Positions 34,109 through 44,041 of a stretch of 64,000 nt of DNA are shown here, one piece after another. The DNA comes from Cyclobacteriaceae bacterium (GTDB taxonomy: Bacteria > Bacteroidota > Bacteroidia > Cytophagales > Cyclobacteriaceae). Position 1 is the stretch's first letter. Each line of letters begins with the position of its first letter. Where the stretch lies: assembly GCA_947458585.1 (NCBI GenBank), contig CANGYY010000002.1, forward strand, positions 1 through 64,000, written 5' to 3'. Below the pieces are notes generated by a model, which did not search any database, was not told the DNA's origin, and saw only the letters and a list, made by a program, of their open reading frames with translations. A program made the translations under genes and the position numbers.

Positions 34109-35245
34109 TTAGAGCAAGTTAAACCCTCCCTTAATCAAGACCACAGCCGTAGAATCTAAGGCAACATCTGTAGCGATTGCTCGGTAATGCTTGCCTTTGG
34201 CTCCTGGAGTTACCTTGATTTTCTGTAAGGTAAAGGCGCCTGCACTTTTTGATTTTTGAACCAAGATGTAGTACTCCTCTCCTACTTCAATGATCGATTC
34301 TTCAGGAACAGCCAAAGAACGTTGAGGATCCAATTGGATTCTCGCTTGCAAAAACATACCTGGAGTCAACTTAGCCTCCTCCTTTTCATCAATCAGGTCA
34401 GCATGCACGTTGATCTGTCGCTGAGCATTGATGGACTTGCCCACAACTTTTATCTTTGCCTTGAGCACCTCATCCGGACGATCAGGACTGGTAAATTCGA
34501 CTATTTGACCGGTATGAACCTTGCCTGCATCCTGCTCAAAAAGTACCAACTCCACATGAATATGCTCCTTACTCATCAAGGTGAGCGCTTTGGCTGCCGA
34601 TGGCAAAAACTGTCCTGGAACAGCCAATACCTCCTCCACAAAACCAGCGATTGGTGAGGTGATGGAAATTTTGCTCCGCATGGTAGCTGGAGAAAGTGTC
34701 TCCCCATCAATGGCGATTAACGCCAACTGCTTTTTCAAACTTTGCGTTTTTGCCATAGCCGCTTCGTAGTCAGCCGCCGCTTTCAAGAAATTTTTCTGCG
34801 CTGAAATCTGCTCTTGCGCCAAGGTCTTTTGCCGCTCCCATTCGGCTTTCAGGTAAGCCAATTGGCTTTTGGTTTCCAAATAATCCTGCTGCAAGCGTAG
34901 AAATTCTGGGTTTTCTAAGGTAAACAAGACTTGGCCCTTTCGGACTTCCTCCCCTTCGATCAACTTCAAATCTTGCACATATCCCCCAAAATAGGTGGTG
35001 ATTTCACGCATCCCTTCCACGGGAATTTGAACCGTGCCTTGGACAGCAATCTCCTCCGAAAATTCTCCGGTATGCAATTCCCCCCATTCCATTTTCATGG
35101 TTTGGAATTGCTCCTCCGTCAACTGGATTTCAGTGGATTCGCTTGGCGCTTCACCCACCTCAATGCCATCTTCTTTTTTGCCACAGGAGATCAGGAGAAC
35201 CAAGGCTAAAACAGGCGCTAAAAGTATTTTTGAACTAGATTTCAT
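34109..35245 (-). CDS. CusB/CzcB-type RND periplasmic adaptor lipoprotein
   Basis: The 378-residue membrane-fusion protein bridges the inner-membrane RND pump and the outer-membrane channel. It starts with a lipoprotein signal (LALVLLISCGKKEDG, lipobox Cys near residue 21). The biotinyl-lipoyl half EVRKGQVLFTLENPEFLRLQ follows, then a helical hairpin (about residues 120-175), the second lipoyl half ITSPIAGFVEEVLAVPGQFL, and a beta-barrel domain. It overlaps the pump gene by four bases. With the two-component genes upstream this is probably a heavy-metal (copper/silver or zinc/cobalt) efflux locus; the metal cannot be decided. Confidence 0.93.
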   Translation of the reverse strand: MKSSSKILLAPVLALVLLISCGKKEDGIEVGEAPSESTEIQLTEEQFQTMKMEWGELHTGEFSEEIAVQGTVQIPVEGMREITTYFGGYVQDLKLIEGEEVRKGQVLFTLENPEFLRLQQDYLETKSQLAYLKAEWERQKTLAQEQISAQKNFLKAAADYEAAMAKTQSLKKQLALIAIDGETLSPATMRSKISITSPIAGFVEEVLAVPGQFLPSAAKALTLMSKEHIHVELVLFEQDAGKVHTGQIVEFTSPDRPDEVLKAKIKVVGKSINAQRQINVHADLIDEKEEAKLTPGMFLQARIQLDPQRSLAVPEESIIEVGEEYYILVQKSKSAGAFTLQKIKVTPGAKGKHYRAIATDVALDSTAVVLIKGGFNLL

Positions 35246-38200
35246 GAGGGATTTAGGTAAATAAGTTCGAGTTGATTGATTAAATAGTCCCGCTTCGCTT
35301 CTAGGTATTGGATACGAAGTGACCGTGAATTTTCTATCAATTGCACATACTGTAGAAAATCGATTTCTCCTTCGGAAAAGGAGCGAGCCGCTTGGGATTG
35401 CAACTGATTCGCTAGTCGCATGCCCTCCTGCTCAAAGTAGCTGATAACTTGACTTTGCTGAGCCAACTTCTTTTGCAGCACGGCAACTTGGTTGTCCAAG
35501 CGCATTTGAAAATTGTCTGCTTCCAAGCCTACTTGTTCCTGCACTAGTTTCCCCGCCTTTATCTTGGCGGCTTGGGATCCGAAAAACAAAGGGATACCCA
35601 CACCTACCTCAAAACCTGGATAGATTTTGGAGCCTGCGGCTAAATTCGTACCTCTAAATAAATTCATATTTATGTCGGGCAACAAGTATTGCTGCTCCAC
35701 TTGGGTCTGGTACTTGGCTTGCATCTTGCTCGCATCGTACCAAGAAAGCCCTGGATGCATGTCCTGAGGCAATGCTGAATTCAATACCACCGGATTAGTA
35801 GAAATTTGGATTTCTCCTTCCACGCCTAACAAACTTGCCAACCGCATCAAGGCACTCGACTTCTCGCTTTTTGCTTCCGAACTGCGCAATCCAATTTCCT
35901 TCTGCTTGCTTTCAGCAGTGAGCTTTTCCAAAAGCGAGGACTCTCCCGTCTCTAGACGACGTGACGCCGCTACCGCAAAGGCGGAATAAAGGCTGTCTAA
36001 ATACTTGTAATTGCCTTCCAACTCTATCCAGTATTGAGCGTTTACAAAAGCCAAACTCACTTCCTTTTTCAACGCACGCATATCCAATTGCAAACGTGCC
36101 TCTTCCTGGCTTTGCCCAGCTTGAAGGAGATTTTTGGAAGTGCTATACACTGTAGGCATCTCAAATCGCTGACGTACACCCCATACCCGGTTAAATACTC
36201 CATTTTCAGCAATGTCGTTTTGGTCTTGCGCATGATACACCTGTGTTTTCTCCAAGTTCCATGCGGAGCCAGTCAGGGCATCCGCTGCCGCCAATCGCTT
36301 TTGTGCTGCTTGAATCCCCAGGTTTTGCTTTTCTGCCAGGACAAGTACCTCCTCCAAAGTCAATCCGGAAGAAGTCTGAGCCATCGTGCTCGCAAGTGGA
36401 AGAATCAGAAAAAGAATGAGTAGTGCAGTACTTTTCATGTTAGATTTGGAACGCTCTTTTTTGGAATTAAACCAAACATAAAGCACTGGGAGTACTACCA
36501 AAGTCAATAAGGTAGCCGATATAAGTCCACCCACGACCACCGTAGCCAAGGGACGCTGCACCTCTGCACCAGCCGAACCTGATAAAGCCATCGGCAAAAA
36601 TCCCAAGGCAGCAGCAGAGGCGGTTAGGAGTACAGGGCGAAGGCGCTCACCAGCACCTACCAACACCAATTCTCGAAGCGAAGTATAGCGAGAAGCCATG
36701 GATTTAAAATGTTCAATCATTACAATGCCATTGAGTACAGCAATACCGAAAAGAGCAATAAAACCTACCCCAGCAGAAATACTAAAAGGCATATCTCGCA
36801 TCCAAAGCAGGACAATCCCACCGATCGCAGACAAGGGAATCGCTGTAAAAATCATGAAGGCATCCTTAACCGAAGAAAACGCAAAATAGAGCAATACAAA
36901 AATGAGTAATAGCGCAATGGGTACTGCGATCAAAAGACGTGTTCTAGCCTGCTGCAAATTCTCAAACTGCCCTCCATATTCGACACGATAGCCCTCAGGT
37001 ACCTCCACCTTATCCTTAACTATGGCTTGTATATCATCTACCACAGACTGTAAATCTCGATTTCGAACATTGACCCCCACGACCACTCTTCGTTGGGTAT
37101 TGTCTCTGGAAATTTTTGCAGGCCCTTTGGTATAAGTAATAGTCGCTAATTCAGACAACGGAATGCTTCCCACAGTTGGAAGTTGGATGGCTGCATTTTC
37201 CAGATGCTCGATATCCTTTCGATAGGGCTCATCAAAGCGTACTACCAAATCAAACTGCTTTTCTCCTTCAAAGACAGTTCCTGCTGTAAGCCCTGCAAAT
37301 CCCATGGTGACCACTTGATTGAGGTCCTCCACATTCAACCCATACTTCGCAATCTTGGCCCTTTCGTATTCAATCTTCATTTGTGGCAAGCCATCTACTT
37401 TTTCAAGAATGATATCAGCAGCCCCTTCTACACCTTGAATGGCGGTTTCAATCTCCTCCGCCGTGTGCAGGAGCACATCCAAATCCTCTCCCACTACCTT
37501 GATGGCAAGGTCAGCACGCACTCCAGTAATCAATTCATTGAATCGCATCTCGATGGGCTGAGTAAACTCATAATCCAGACCTGGAATCGCAGTCAAAGCC
37601 TTTTTAAATTCTTCGGCCAATTCATCCTTGGTTTCCACCGTAGTCCACTCGCTTGGGGGATGTAGGGTAACAATCACATCACTTTCCTCCATGGACATGG
37701 GATCGGTAGGGATCTCCGCGGCCCCAATACGGGTCACTACTTGCTTGACCTCAGGAAACTTCATGAGAATTCGCTCCATTTCGGTAATCGTCTCTACGGT
37801 ATTGGTCAGGGTAGTACCTGTCTTCAATACGGGTTGGATCACGAAATCCCCCTCATCCAAGGTGGGCACAAACTCGGATCCCATGGTGGAGAAAAGCAAA
37901 ATCGCCCCCAGAAGTAGCCCACCAGCAGCAAGTAGGATGGCTTTGCTATGTCCTAAAGCCCAATTTAGAGCGGGCAGGTACAGATTATTTAAAAATTTGA
38001 GTAGCCGAACGGAGGTGTTTTTTGGACCGGGGACTTCAGACTTCAGAAATACTGCAGACACTGCAGGCACATAGGTAAGTCCCAAAATCATCGCGCCAAT
38101 CAAGGCAAAACTGAACACCTCAGCCATGGGTCGGAACATCTTTCCTTCCACCCCGGAAAGGGATAGAATGGGAATGAAAACCAGGATGATGATGATCTGC

Positions 38201-39567
38201 CCAAAAATGGCGGAATGCATCATTTTGGATGAGCCCGTGAAGGCGATCTTGTCTTTTTCGAGTTGCCTTTCCTTACCCGATAGTGTAGAAAAAGCAGTAG
38301 AGGATTTGGTAAACTGGAAGGCAATGAATTCCACAATAATCACGGCCCCATCGATGATGATTCCAAAGTCAATTGCACCCAAACTCATCAAATTGGCATC
38401 TACCCCAAAAATGTACATGCAGGAAAGTGCAAATAGCAAACTGAGTGGAATCACAGAAGCAACTACCAGTCCGGAACGGAAGTTGCCCAGGAGCAACACG
38501 ACCACAAACACCACAATCAAGCAGCCTAAAATCAGGTTCTCTACAATGGTGAAGGTCGTCCGTCCAATCAGTTCCGAGCGATCCAAAAACCCATTGATGA
38601 CAATGCCTTCTGGAAGTGCCGTTTCCATTTCAGCGATACGGCCCTTGACCCGATCAATGGTGCCTTTTCCATCTGCCCCCTTGAGCATCATCACTTGACC
38701 CAAGACCTTTTCCCCTTGTGCATTGGCAGTAATGGCCCCAAAGCGATTGGCATGGCCAAACTTTACTACCGCAACATCCCGAATGTAAATCGGGCTTCCA
38801 TTGCGGAGTTCAACTACAATATTTTCAATGTCTTCCAGGTTTTTCACCTGACCTTCGCCTCGAATAAAAAAACTTTCGTTGGTCTTTTCAATGTAACTCC
38901 CCCCTGCAATGGAATTGTTGGTTTGAAGTACCTCGAACACCGAAGCCAAATCCACTTCCATCGCCTTGAGGCGCTCAGGGTTAATCGCGACTTCGTATTG
39001 CTTGAGATAACCTCCCCAGGTATTGACTTCGATGACCCCTTCAATGCCAGAAAGATTTCTTCGGACCACCCAGTCTTGGATGGTACGCAAGTCTGTAATG
39101 CTGTACTGATCCTCGTAGCCTGGCTTAACATCGATCACGTATTGGTAGATTTCTCCTAATCCAGTCGATATCGGACCCATAATCGGTGTCCCAAAACCTG
39201 CCGGGATTCGTTCCTCAGCAATTTTGAGGCGCTCCGCAATCAACTGCCGAGGCAGGTAAGTGCCCATATCCTCTTCAAATACCAAGGTCACCACCGACAG
39301 TCCAAATTTGGAAATAGATCGAATTTCTTTGATCCCTGGCAAGTTGGCCATCTCCAGTTCGATAGGATAGGTGAGGAATTTCTCCACATCCTCGGTCGCT
39401 AAGTTTCGAGAAGTGGTGATGACCTGCACCTGATTGTTCGTTACATCAGGAACTGCACCAATGGGTAGATTGGCTAAGGAATAGATTCCAAGACCAACCC
39501 ATGCTGCAATAAACAGGGCTACTAAAAATTTATTGGAAATACTCCACTGAATAATCCGATCAAGCAT
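35242..39567 (-). CDS. CusA/CzcA heavy-metal RND pump fused to a TolC-like outer-membrane factor
   Basis: Residues 1-1043 are a complete CusA/CzcA pump: MLDRIIQWSISNKFLVALFI start, LPIGAVPDVTNNQVQV, two large periplasmic porter loops and about twelve helices, ending TLVVLPVLYVWFNSKKERSK. Residues 1044-1441 are a separate module that begins MKSTALLILFLILPLASTMA, a perfect signal peptide, and continues as an outer-membrane channel with long coiled coils and GFEVGVGIPLFFG. The frame is open through the junction with no stop. The internal Met at 36438 could also serve as an independent start. In a true fusion signal peptidase would release the channel. The adaptor follows with a four-base overlap, so pump, channel and adaptor are one unit. 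Confidence 0.93.
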   Translation of the reverse strand: MLDRIIQWSISNKFLVALFIAAWVGLGIYSLANLPIGAVPDVTNNQVQVITTSRNLATEDVEKFLTYPIELEMANLPGIKEIRSISKFGLSVVTLVFEEDMGTYLPRQLIAERLKIAEERIPAGFGTPIMGPISTGLGEIYQYVIDVKPGYEDQYSITDLRTIQDWVVRRNLSGIEGVIEVNTWGGYLKQYEVAINPERLKAMEVDLASVFEVLQTNNSIAGGSYIEKTNESFFIRGEGQVKNLEDIENIVVELRNGSPIYIRDVAVVKFGHANRFGAITANAQGEKVLGQVMMLKGADGKGTIDRVKGRIAEMETALPEGIVINGFLDRSELIGRTTFTIVENLILGCLIVVFVVVLLLGNFRSGLVVASVIPLSLLFALSCMYIFGVDANLMSLGAIDFGIIIDGAVIIVEFIAFQFTKSSTAFSTLSGKERQLEKDKIAFTGSSKMMHSAIFGQIIIILVFIPILSLSGVEGKMFRPMAEVFSFALIGAMILGLTYVPAVSAVFLKSEVPGPKNTSVRLLKFLNNLYLPALNWALGHSKAILLAAGGLLLGAILLFSTMGSEFVPTLDEGDFVIQPVLKTGTTLTNTVETITEMERILMKFPEVKQVVTRIGAAEIPTDPMSMEESDVIVTLHPPSEWTTVETKDELAEEFKKALTAIPGLDYEFTQPIEMRFNELITGVRADLAIKVVGEDLDVLLHTAEEIETAIQGVEGAADIILEKVDGLPQMKIEYERAKIAKYGLNVEDLNQVVTMGFAGLTAGTVFEGEKQFDLVVRFDEPYRKDIEHLENAAIQLPTVGSIPLSELATITYTKGPAKISRDNTQRRVVVGVNVRNRDLQSVVDDIQAIVKDKVEVPEGYRVEYGGQFENLQQARTRLLIAVPIALLLIFVLLYFAFSSVKDAFMIFTAIPLSAIGGIVLLWMRDMPFSISAGVGFIALFGIAVLNGIVMIEHFKSMASRYTSLRELVLVGAGERLRPVLLTASAAALGFLPMALSGSAGAEVQRPLATVVVGGLISATLLTLVVLPVLYVWFNSKKERSKSNMKSTALLILFLILPLASTMAQTSSGLTLEEVLVLAEKQNLGIQAAQKRLAAADALTGSAWNLEKTQVYHAQDQNDIAENGVFNRVWGVRQRFEMPTVYSTSKNLLQAGQSQEEARLQLDMRALKKEVSLAFVNAQYWIELEGNYKYLDSLYSAFAVAASRRLETGESSLLEKLTAESKQKEIGLRSSEAKSEKSSALMRLASLLGVEGEIQISTNPVVLNSALPQDMHPGLSWYDASKMQAKYQTQVEQQYLLPDINMNLFRGTNLAAGSKIYPGFEVGVGIPLFFGSQAAKIKAGKLVQEQVGLEADNFQMRLDNQVAVLQKKLAQQSQVISYFEQEGMRLANQLQSQAARSFSEGEIDFLQYVQLIENSRSLRIQYLEAKRDYLINQLELIYLNPS

Positions 39568-39642
39568 AAGTCCTAGGCTAGGGTAGTGTACAAATTTCCA
39601 CCCCCCGACTTAGAACTAACTTAGTCCATTCTTAATTTTTCC

Positions 39643-41022
39643 TTAAGAAGCCTCGGTGAAATCCAAACGGAAGGTACTCCCCTTCCCTTTCTCACTACTT
39701 ACAGATAACTGGATGGAAGACTCTTGTGCCAATTTTTTGACAATCGCTAGGCCCAAGCCAGTCCCAGGAATACCTCGATCTAGGGCTTCCTGAACCCTGA
39801 AAAAAGGATCGAAAATCTGCTCCAAGTGTTCCGAAGCGATGCCCGTACCGGTATCCACTACTTCAATGAAGGCATTGGTATCTTTACCTACACGTAGCGA
39901 AACCTCCCCTGGGCTTACCGCGTATTTGCAGGCATTCTCCAATAGATTCTGCAGGATCATTTCCAAGGACTTTTCATTGGTGCGGACATAGATGGGAAGG
40001 CTCACCAAGGACTGGAATTGGATTTGCTGGCCCTGCTCAGCAGAAATTTTATCAGCCAATTCCTCCAAAAAAGTGATGAGTTCCAACTCTTCTTTCACCA
40101 AATTTTTTCCGTTTTCCACTCGAGCCAAGGCGAGCAGTTGGTCAATCATGGCACTCATTCGGTCGATGCTCACCAGGGCTGTCTTGACTTTCGCTTCGTA
40201 CTCCTCAGCAGATCGAGGCTTCCTAATCAATACTTCTAAGGTGCCTCTCAATACGGCGAGTGGGGTACGTAATTCATGAGAAGCATCTGATGTAAACTGC
40301 TTTTCACGCTGCAAAGCCTGTTCGAGACGTCCCAATAAGTTATTGATGGCCCGAGTCAATTGGCCGATTTCATCATTGGAACCGGTCTCCGGCACACGCT
40401 CATTCAAGTTTTGCTGAGTGATTTGATTGGTCTTTTGGCTGATGATTTCGAGGGGCTCGATGCTTTTCCCCGCCAAATAGCGCATGCTGAGGTAAAGAGA
40501 CACCAGAATCAACGGGTAGATCAAAAGCAGTACATTCCGCAAATTATCCAGCAGTTCGCGGGAATCGGCAAAGGATTTGGCTAATAACAAATAGCCTTCT
40601 TGTTTGCCTGCGTTGAGCAAAGGGATTTGCCGTTGCCGAACTTCTCTAGAACCAATTTTTTGGGTCCAAGCCTCTTCTGAGGCAGCCTTCTCGGGTGAAA
40701 AGGTTAGGTGATTTTCCCCCAAATTGGGAGATCGATCCATGGATTTCCCCTCCATATCCACAATCTCAATAAAAATAGGGTTGAGTTGAAGTTGGGTATG
40801 TTCCATTTGTTTCCACTCATCCATGTACAGAAAACGGATTTTTCCGTTCACTAAAAAAATCTCTCCCTTGTGCTTATCAGTCTCCAATTGAAGTTCACGG
40901 TCAATGTTGTGCACCACCGTAAAGTTGGCCACCCAATAAATCATTAGAAACACGAGGAAAAAGATGAGTGCCGTCACCAAGGTGAGCCTACGAGCGATCC
41001 GTTCTTTGTAGGAACTGTTCAT
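39643..41022 (-). CDS. Sensor histidine kinase (CusS-like)
   Basis: The 459-residue kinase has one helix near residues 14-34 and a periplasmic domain of about 110 residues. A second helix lies near 165-185, then a HAMP linker (LEIISQKTNQITQQNLNERV), the HisKA box with phospho-accepting H249 in SDASHELRTPLAVLRGTLE, and HATPase motifs LLENACKYAV (N box), EVVDTGTGIASEHLEQIF (G1) and GTGLGLAIVKKLA (G2). It overlaps the response-regulator gene by four bases and precedes the CusA-TolC fusion by 75 bases, so it probably senses the exported metal. Confidence 0.95.
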   Translation of the reverse strand: MNSSYKERIARRLTLVTALIFFLVFLMIYWVANFTVVHNIDRELQLETDKHKGEIFLVNGKIRFLYMDEWKQMEHTQLQLNPIFIEIVDMEGKSMDRSPNLGENHLTFSPEKAASEEAWTQKIGSREVRQRQIPLLNAGKQEGYLLLAKSFADSRELLDNLRNVLLLIYPLILVSLYLSMRYLAGKSIEPLEIISQKTNQITQQNLNERVPETGSNDEIGQLTRAINNLLGRLEQALQREKQFTSDASHELRTPLAVLRGTLEVLIRKPRSAEEYEAKVKTALVSIDRMSAMIDQLLALARVENGKNLVKEELELITFLEELADKISAEQGQQIQFQSLVSLPIYVRTNEKSLEMILQNLLENACKYAVSPGEVSLRVGKDTNAFIEVVDTGTGIASEHLEQIFDPFFRVQEALDRGIPGTGLGLAIVKKLAQESSIQLSVSSEKGKGSTFRLDFTEAS

Positions 41023-41687
41023 CGGTCTTTGGCCATATACCCCACCCCACGGATGGTTTGAATGTAGTCCTCCCCTTTGCTCAATTGGAGTTTCTTGCGG
41101 AGGGAATTGATGAATACATCAATAATGCCTGTGTTGTAGTCAAAATGAATGTCCCACACGCTTTCAATGATTCGGGTTCGTCTGCATACCTTGTTTTTGT
41201 TGCGAACGAGGTATTCCAACAAAGCAAATTCCTTCTGGGTAAGCGTCACTTCTTTGCCTTCTAGAAGCACCAAATGTTTTTCCGGCTCCAGCACAATCGG
41301 GCCCAGGGTTAGTTTTTCTTCAGTCTGGACGGAGTTACGCATTTGAACACGAATCCGCACGAGGAGTTCTTCGAAATGAAAAGGCTTTTTGATGTAATCG
41401 TTGGCCCCATTTTGCAAGCCAAAGACGGTTTCATCCACCGTATCCTTGGCCGTTAAAAAAATAATGGGCGTGGCTGGGTACTCCTTTCGAAACAGCCGTG
41501 TGAGTTCGATGCCACTTATTCCTGGCACCATCCAATCCAGCAAGAGCAAATCGTAATTTCCGGAAAGGGCCAATTCCAACCCTACTTTCCCATTGTCCGC
41601 CACGTCGACAGCAAAGGATTCCTCTTCCAATCCTTGCTTGAGGAAATTGGAAATGCCTTGCTCATCTTCTACTACGAGAATTCTCAT
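41019..41687 (-). CDS. OmpR-family response regulator (CusR-like)
   Basis: The 222-residue regulator has a receiver domain with phosphorylatable D51 in LLLLDWMVPG, the conserved acidic pair in VVEDEQ and the Lys in IIFLTAKD. A winged-helix DNA-binding domain follows (about 125-222; LTQKEFALLEYLVRNKNKV and IDVFINSLRKKL). ATG 41687 gives the normal MRILVVEDE start; the frame is open 15 codons upstream. It is first in a run with the sensor kinase, CusA-TolC and adaptor genes, all leftward, so it likely controls the efflux genes. No clear -7 element was found before it. Confidence 0.95.
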   Translation of the reverse strand: MRILVVEDEQGISNFLKQGLEEESFAVDVADNGKVGLELALSGNYDLLLLDWMVPGISGIELTRLFRKEYPATPIIFLTAKDTVDETVFGLQNGANDYIKKPFHFEELLVRIRVQMRNSVQTEEKLTLGPIVLEPEKHLVLLEGKEVTLTQKEFALLEYLVRNKNKVCRRTRIIESVWDIHFDYNTGIIDVFINSLRKKLQLSKGEDYIQTIRGVGYMAKDR

Positions 41688-41837
41688 GCTGTAAATTTTC
41701 CCTATTTTTTTGGAAAATTCACGCGATGGCACCGAAAAATTCTATGCTATTTTTCCACTATCCAAGACTTTTTGGAAGGAAAAAGATGCCTCCCAGCAGG
41801 TTTAAAAAATCAGTTTAGGCTAGCAAATTTCACCAAC

Positions 41838-43043
41838 TCAATCCGCATCAGGGGTGGATTTTTTCTTTCCCTTTTTACTACGCTTGTTCCACCAAATCAA
41901 AGTCCCTGTGATCGGAAGAGAAGTAGCCACAGCACAGGCAATGAACCATAAAAACTTGGTCAACTGACCGAAAATCTCTCCAGTATGTAGCGCTTTGACA
42001 GATTTCCCAATCTGCTGTCGGACAGGCAATTCCCCAAAAAGAATAGTTTCCTTCACTTCTAGCGTTGCTGGAATGACCTTCAGTTGGTCTGCCCCAGCAC
42101 GGGCAAAGAATCCTATGCGTGACTTACTCACGCCAATATCCCCGTCGGCATCCTCAGGCAAGGTAAAGCGCACATTCCCTTCGTAAGGAAGTTGTTGATT
42201 GGCCAAGGCGAGTAATTCATCCAAAGAAACTACCGGATCAGCAGGCTGAGGGAGGGAATCTTGGATGGGTTCTGTTTCCTGAGCGGAGTTAGCCTTCGGT
42301 TCTTCCTTGGGCGCTTGGTAGGTATCCCAGGTCTTTTGCCAGCCAGTTTTGTACCAGCCAAAGGACCAAAAAGGTCCAGTCACGGCCATGATAAATAGGG
42401 AGATGAGCGAGTAAAAGGCCAGCGTATTATGCAGGTCATGGTTGATTCGTTTCCAATTACCAGACCATTTCACGGTCAACCCTTGCTTCCAATTTTTTGC
42501 CTTTTTAGGAAGCCATAAAAAGATGCCTGTCAATACGCCTAACAGAAATAAACTAGTGGCTATGCCGTTGATCAAGCGACCCAAGTCTTGATTGGACATG
42601 GAATCAAGAATGGGAGTTTCGACTTTATCCAAAAGCAACCAGCGGTGTGTCGAAAAAAGGTAGCCCATAAACGTCTCAGTAGTTGTCTTTTGGGCATTGT
42701 CTGCGACAACTTCACCAGAAGAAGGATTAACAAAGTAGGTGATCGAATTCTCCTCTCCAGGCTTCTTCAGGGAAAATTGAAGAGTTCTCCCCTCCTGGCC
42801 GAAAACTTGGAAGCCAACTACCTGACTACTGTATTGAGTTTCTAGAGTAGATTTGAGTTCATCCAAAGGAATGACCTTCCCCTCTTTCTCTACAAAATAG
42901 CGCTCAGAATCAAAAAATTCAAGGATTTCTGTATTATAGACATAGATGGTTCCAGTCATGCAAACTGCTATCACAATCAATCCGCAGGTCAAACCCGCAT
43001 ACAGGTGAATGTCATTGAGAAATTGACAGATGGACTTCCACAT
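41838..43043 (-). CDS. PepSY-associated membrane protein
   Basis: The 401-residue protein has four or so membrane helices: LTCGLIVIAVCMTGTIYVYN near the start, a pair near residues 160-215 (INGIATSLFLLGVLTGIFLWLP, partial), and a last one near 375 (LWFIACAVATSLPITGTLIWW). Large periplasmic PepSY-type regions lie between. The His in FSTHRWLLL and in HDLHNTLAFYSL resemble the heme/iron-reductase-like members. These proteins often accompany siderophore or metal uptake as possible reductases. It has its own promoter element (43066-43073) and is divergent from a lipoprotein gene. Confidence 0.88.
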   Translation of the reverse strand: MWKSICQFLNDIHLYAGLTCGLIVIAVCMTGTIYVYNTEILEFFDSERYFVEKEGKVIPLDELKSTLETQYSSQVVGFQVFGQEGRTLQFSLKKPGEENSITYFVNPSSGEVVADNAQKTTTETFMGYLFSTHRWLLLDKVETPILDSMSNQDLGRLINGIATSLFLLGVLTGIFLWLPKKAKNWKQGLTVKWSGNWKRINHDLHNTLAFYSLISLFIMAVTGPFWSFGWYKTGWQKTWDTYQAPKEEPKANSAQETEPIQDSLPQPADPVVSLDELLALANQQLPYEGNVRFTLPEDADGDIGVSKSRIGFFARAGADQLKVIPATLEVKETILFGELPVRQQIGKSVKALHTGEIFGQLTKFLWFIACAVATSLPITGTLIWWNKRSKKGKKKSTPDAD

Positions 43044-43065
43044 AAGGCCTTATTTTTATTTGGAA

Positions 43066-43073
43066 CAAATCTA
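43066..43073 (-). promoter_or_regulatory. Bacteroidota-type -7 element of the PepSY gene
   Basis: The minus strand reads TAGATTTG, an exact TAnnTTTG match, 22 bases before the ATG at 43043. Confidence 0.6.
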
Positions 43074-43202
43074 AACAAGGATTTTTAATCTTTGGAAAGG
43101 CACCTCAATTATTTTTGAAAAAATTGAAAATCGAAAGACTTAGCCAACTTCTACTAGCCGAACTTTTCTTTGATTTGGTATATTTAGAAAAATTTGACTC
43201 CT

Positions 43203-43976
43203 ATGCGTTCTTCCAGACTGATTTTCCCACTCCTACTTCTAGTGCTTTTAGTTTCCTGTCAAGAGAAAAATCAGGGACCTGATCCCCGGCTAGAACAGCC
43301 CGAGCATTTCAAAAAAGTGTTGGAAGCACATGGGGACTGGGTACAATGGGTGGACGCCAAGTCCTTATCCTTTGCCATGGTGCATGAAACCACCTTGGAA
43401 TGGGAAAATCATTACCTCGATCTCCGAGAGGGCAAGGTGCGAATTGACGCAGACCTATTTCAAGCAGGAAATGATGGGGAAAAAGTATGGATTAGCCCCA
43501 ATCGGCAAGCCTTTCCTGGAAATTCGGTTCGCTTTTACCACAATTTGTATTCTACATTTCTTTCGCTACCCTACGTACTAACCGATACCCTCGTAACGAT
43601 CACTCCGCTGGACAATCGCGTATTTAATGGGGTGAGTTACACGACGCTGGAAGCCAAAATGAAGGATGGAAAACTCTTGGGCCCTTCCAACCGCTACGAG
43701 TTGCTTATCGACCCGAGTACAGGCCGGTTGGCATGGGTGCTATTTGCAGTGACATTCTACGACAAAGGCAATCAGGTGCAGGAAGCCTTGAAATACGAAG
43801 ACTACCGTGACGCAGGCGGATTGTTTTTCCCAAGAGTAATTACCGGTTACCTAATCGAAAATGATTCAAGCACCCGAATCCGTTACCAAACGAGTTTCTC
43901 CGATGTCTTTCTAGTCCAAGAAGAGTTGGACCAAGACCTCTTCGAGATGCCTAAAGGGGCTGTGACTTCCAATTAA
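43203..43976 (+). CDS. Lipoprotein of unknown function (DUF6503-like)
   Basis: The 257-residue protein has a lipoprotein signal (LIFPLLLLVLLVSCQEKN; lipobox Cys near residue 19). A beta-rich body follows: HGDWVQWVDAKSLSFAMVHE, ENHYLDLREGKVRIDADLF and LLIDPSTGRLAWVLFAVTFY. The pattern, a LolA/LppX-like half-barrel reading a calorie of aromatic and charged strands, fits the Bacteroidota DUF6503 group as I remember it. The function is unknown. ATG 43203 is preferred over an in-frame TTG three codons earlier. It is divergent from the PepSY gene with 159 bases between them. Confidence 0.75.
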   Translation: MRSSRLIFPLLLLVLLVSCQEKNQGPDPRLEQPEHFKKVLEAHGDWVQWVDAKSLSFAMVHETTLEWENHYLDLREGKVRIDADLFQAGNDGEKVWISPNRQAFPGNSVRFYHNLYSTFLSLPYVLTDTLVTITPLDNRVFNGVSYTTLEAKMKDGKLLGPSNRYELLIDPSTGRLAWVLFAVTFYDKGNQVQEALKYEDYRDAGGLFFPRVITGYLIENDSSTRIRYQTSFSDVFLVQEELDQDLFEMPKGAVTSN

Positions 43977-44041
43977 AGATTGATTTTTTATTAAGGAATT
44001 CCAGGTTTTTGACTTACAAGTCTTTGGTTTTCGTGCAGGAA

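Noticed and set aside
36034-36423. Antisense open frame inside the CusA-TolC gene, and similar long antisense frames inside lptD, aroA, ligA and others
   Set aside because: They lie fully inside conserved genes on the opposite strand, have no family resemblance and no start context; they are by-products of codon usage.
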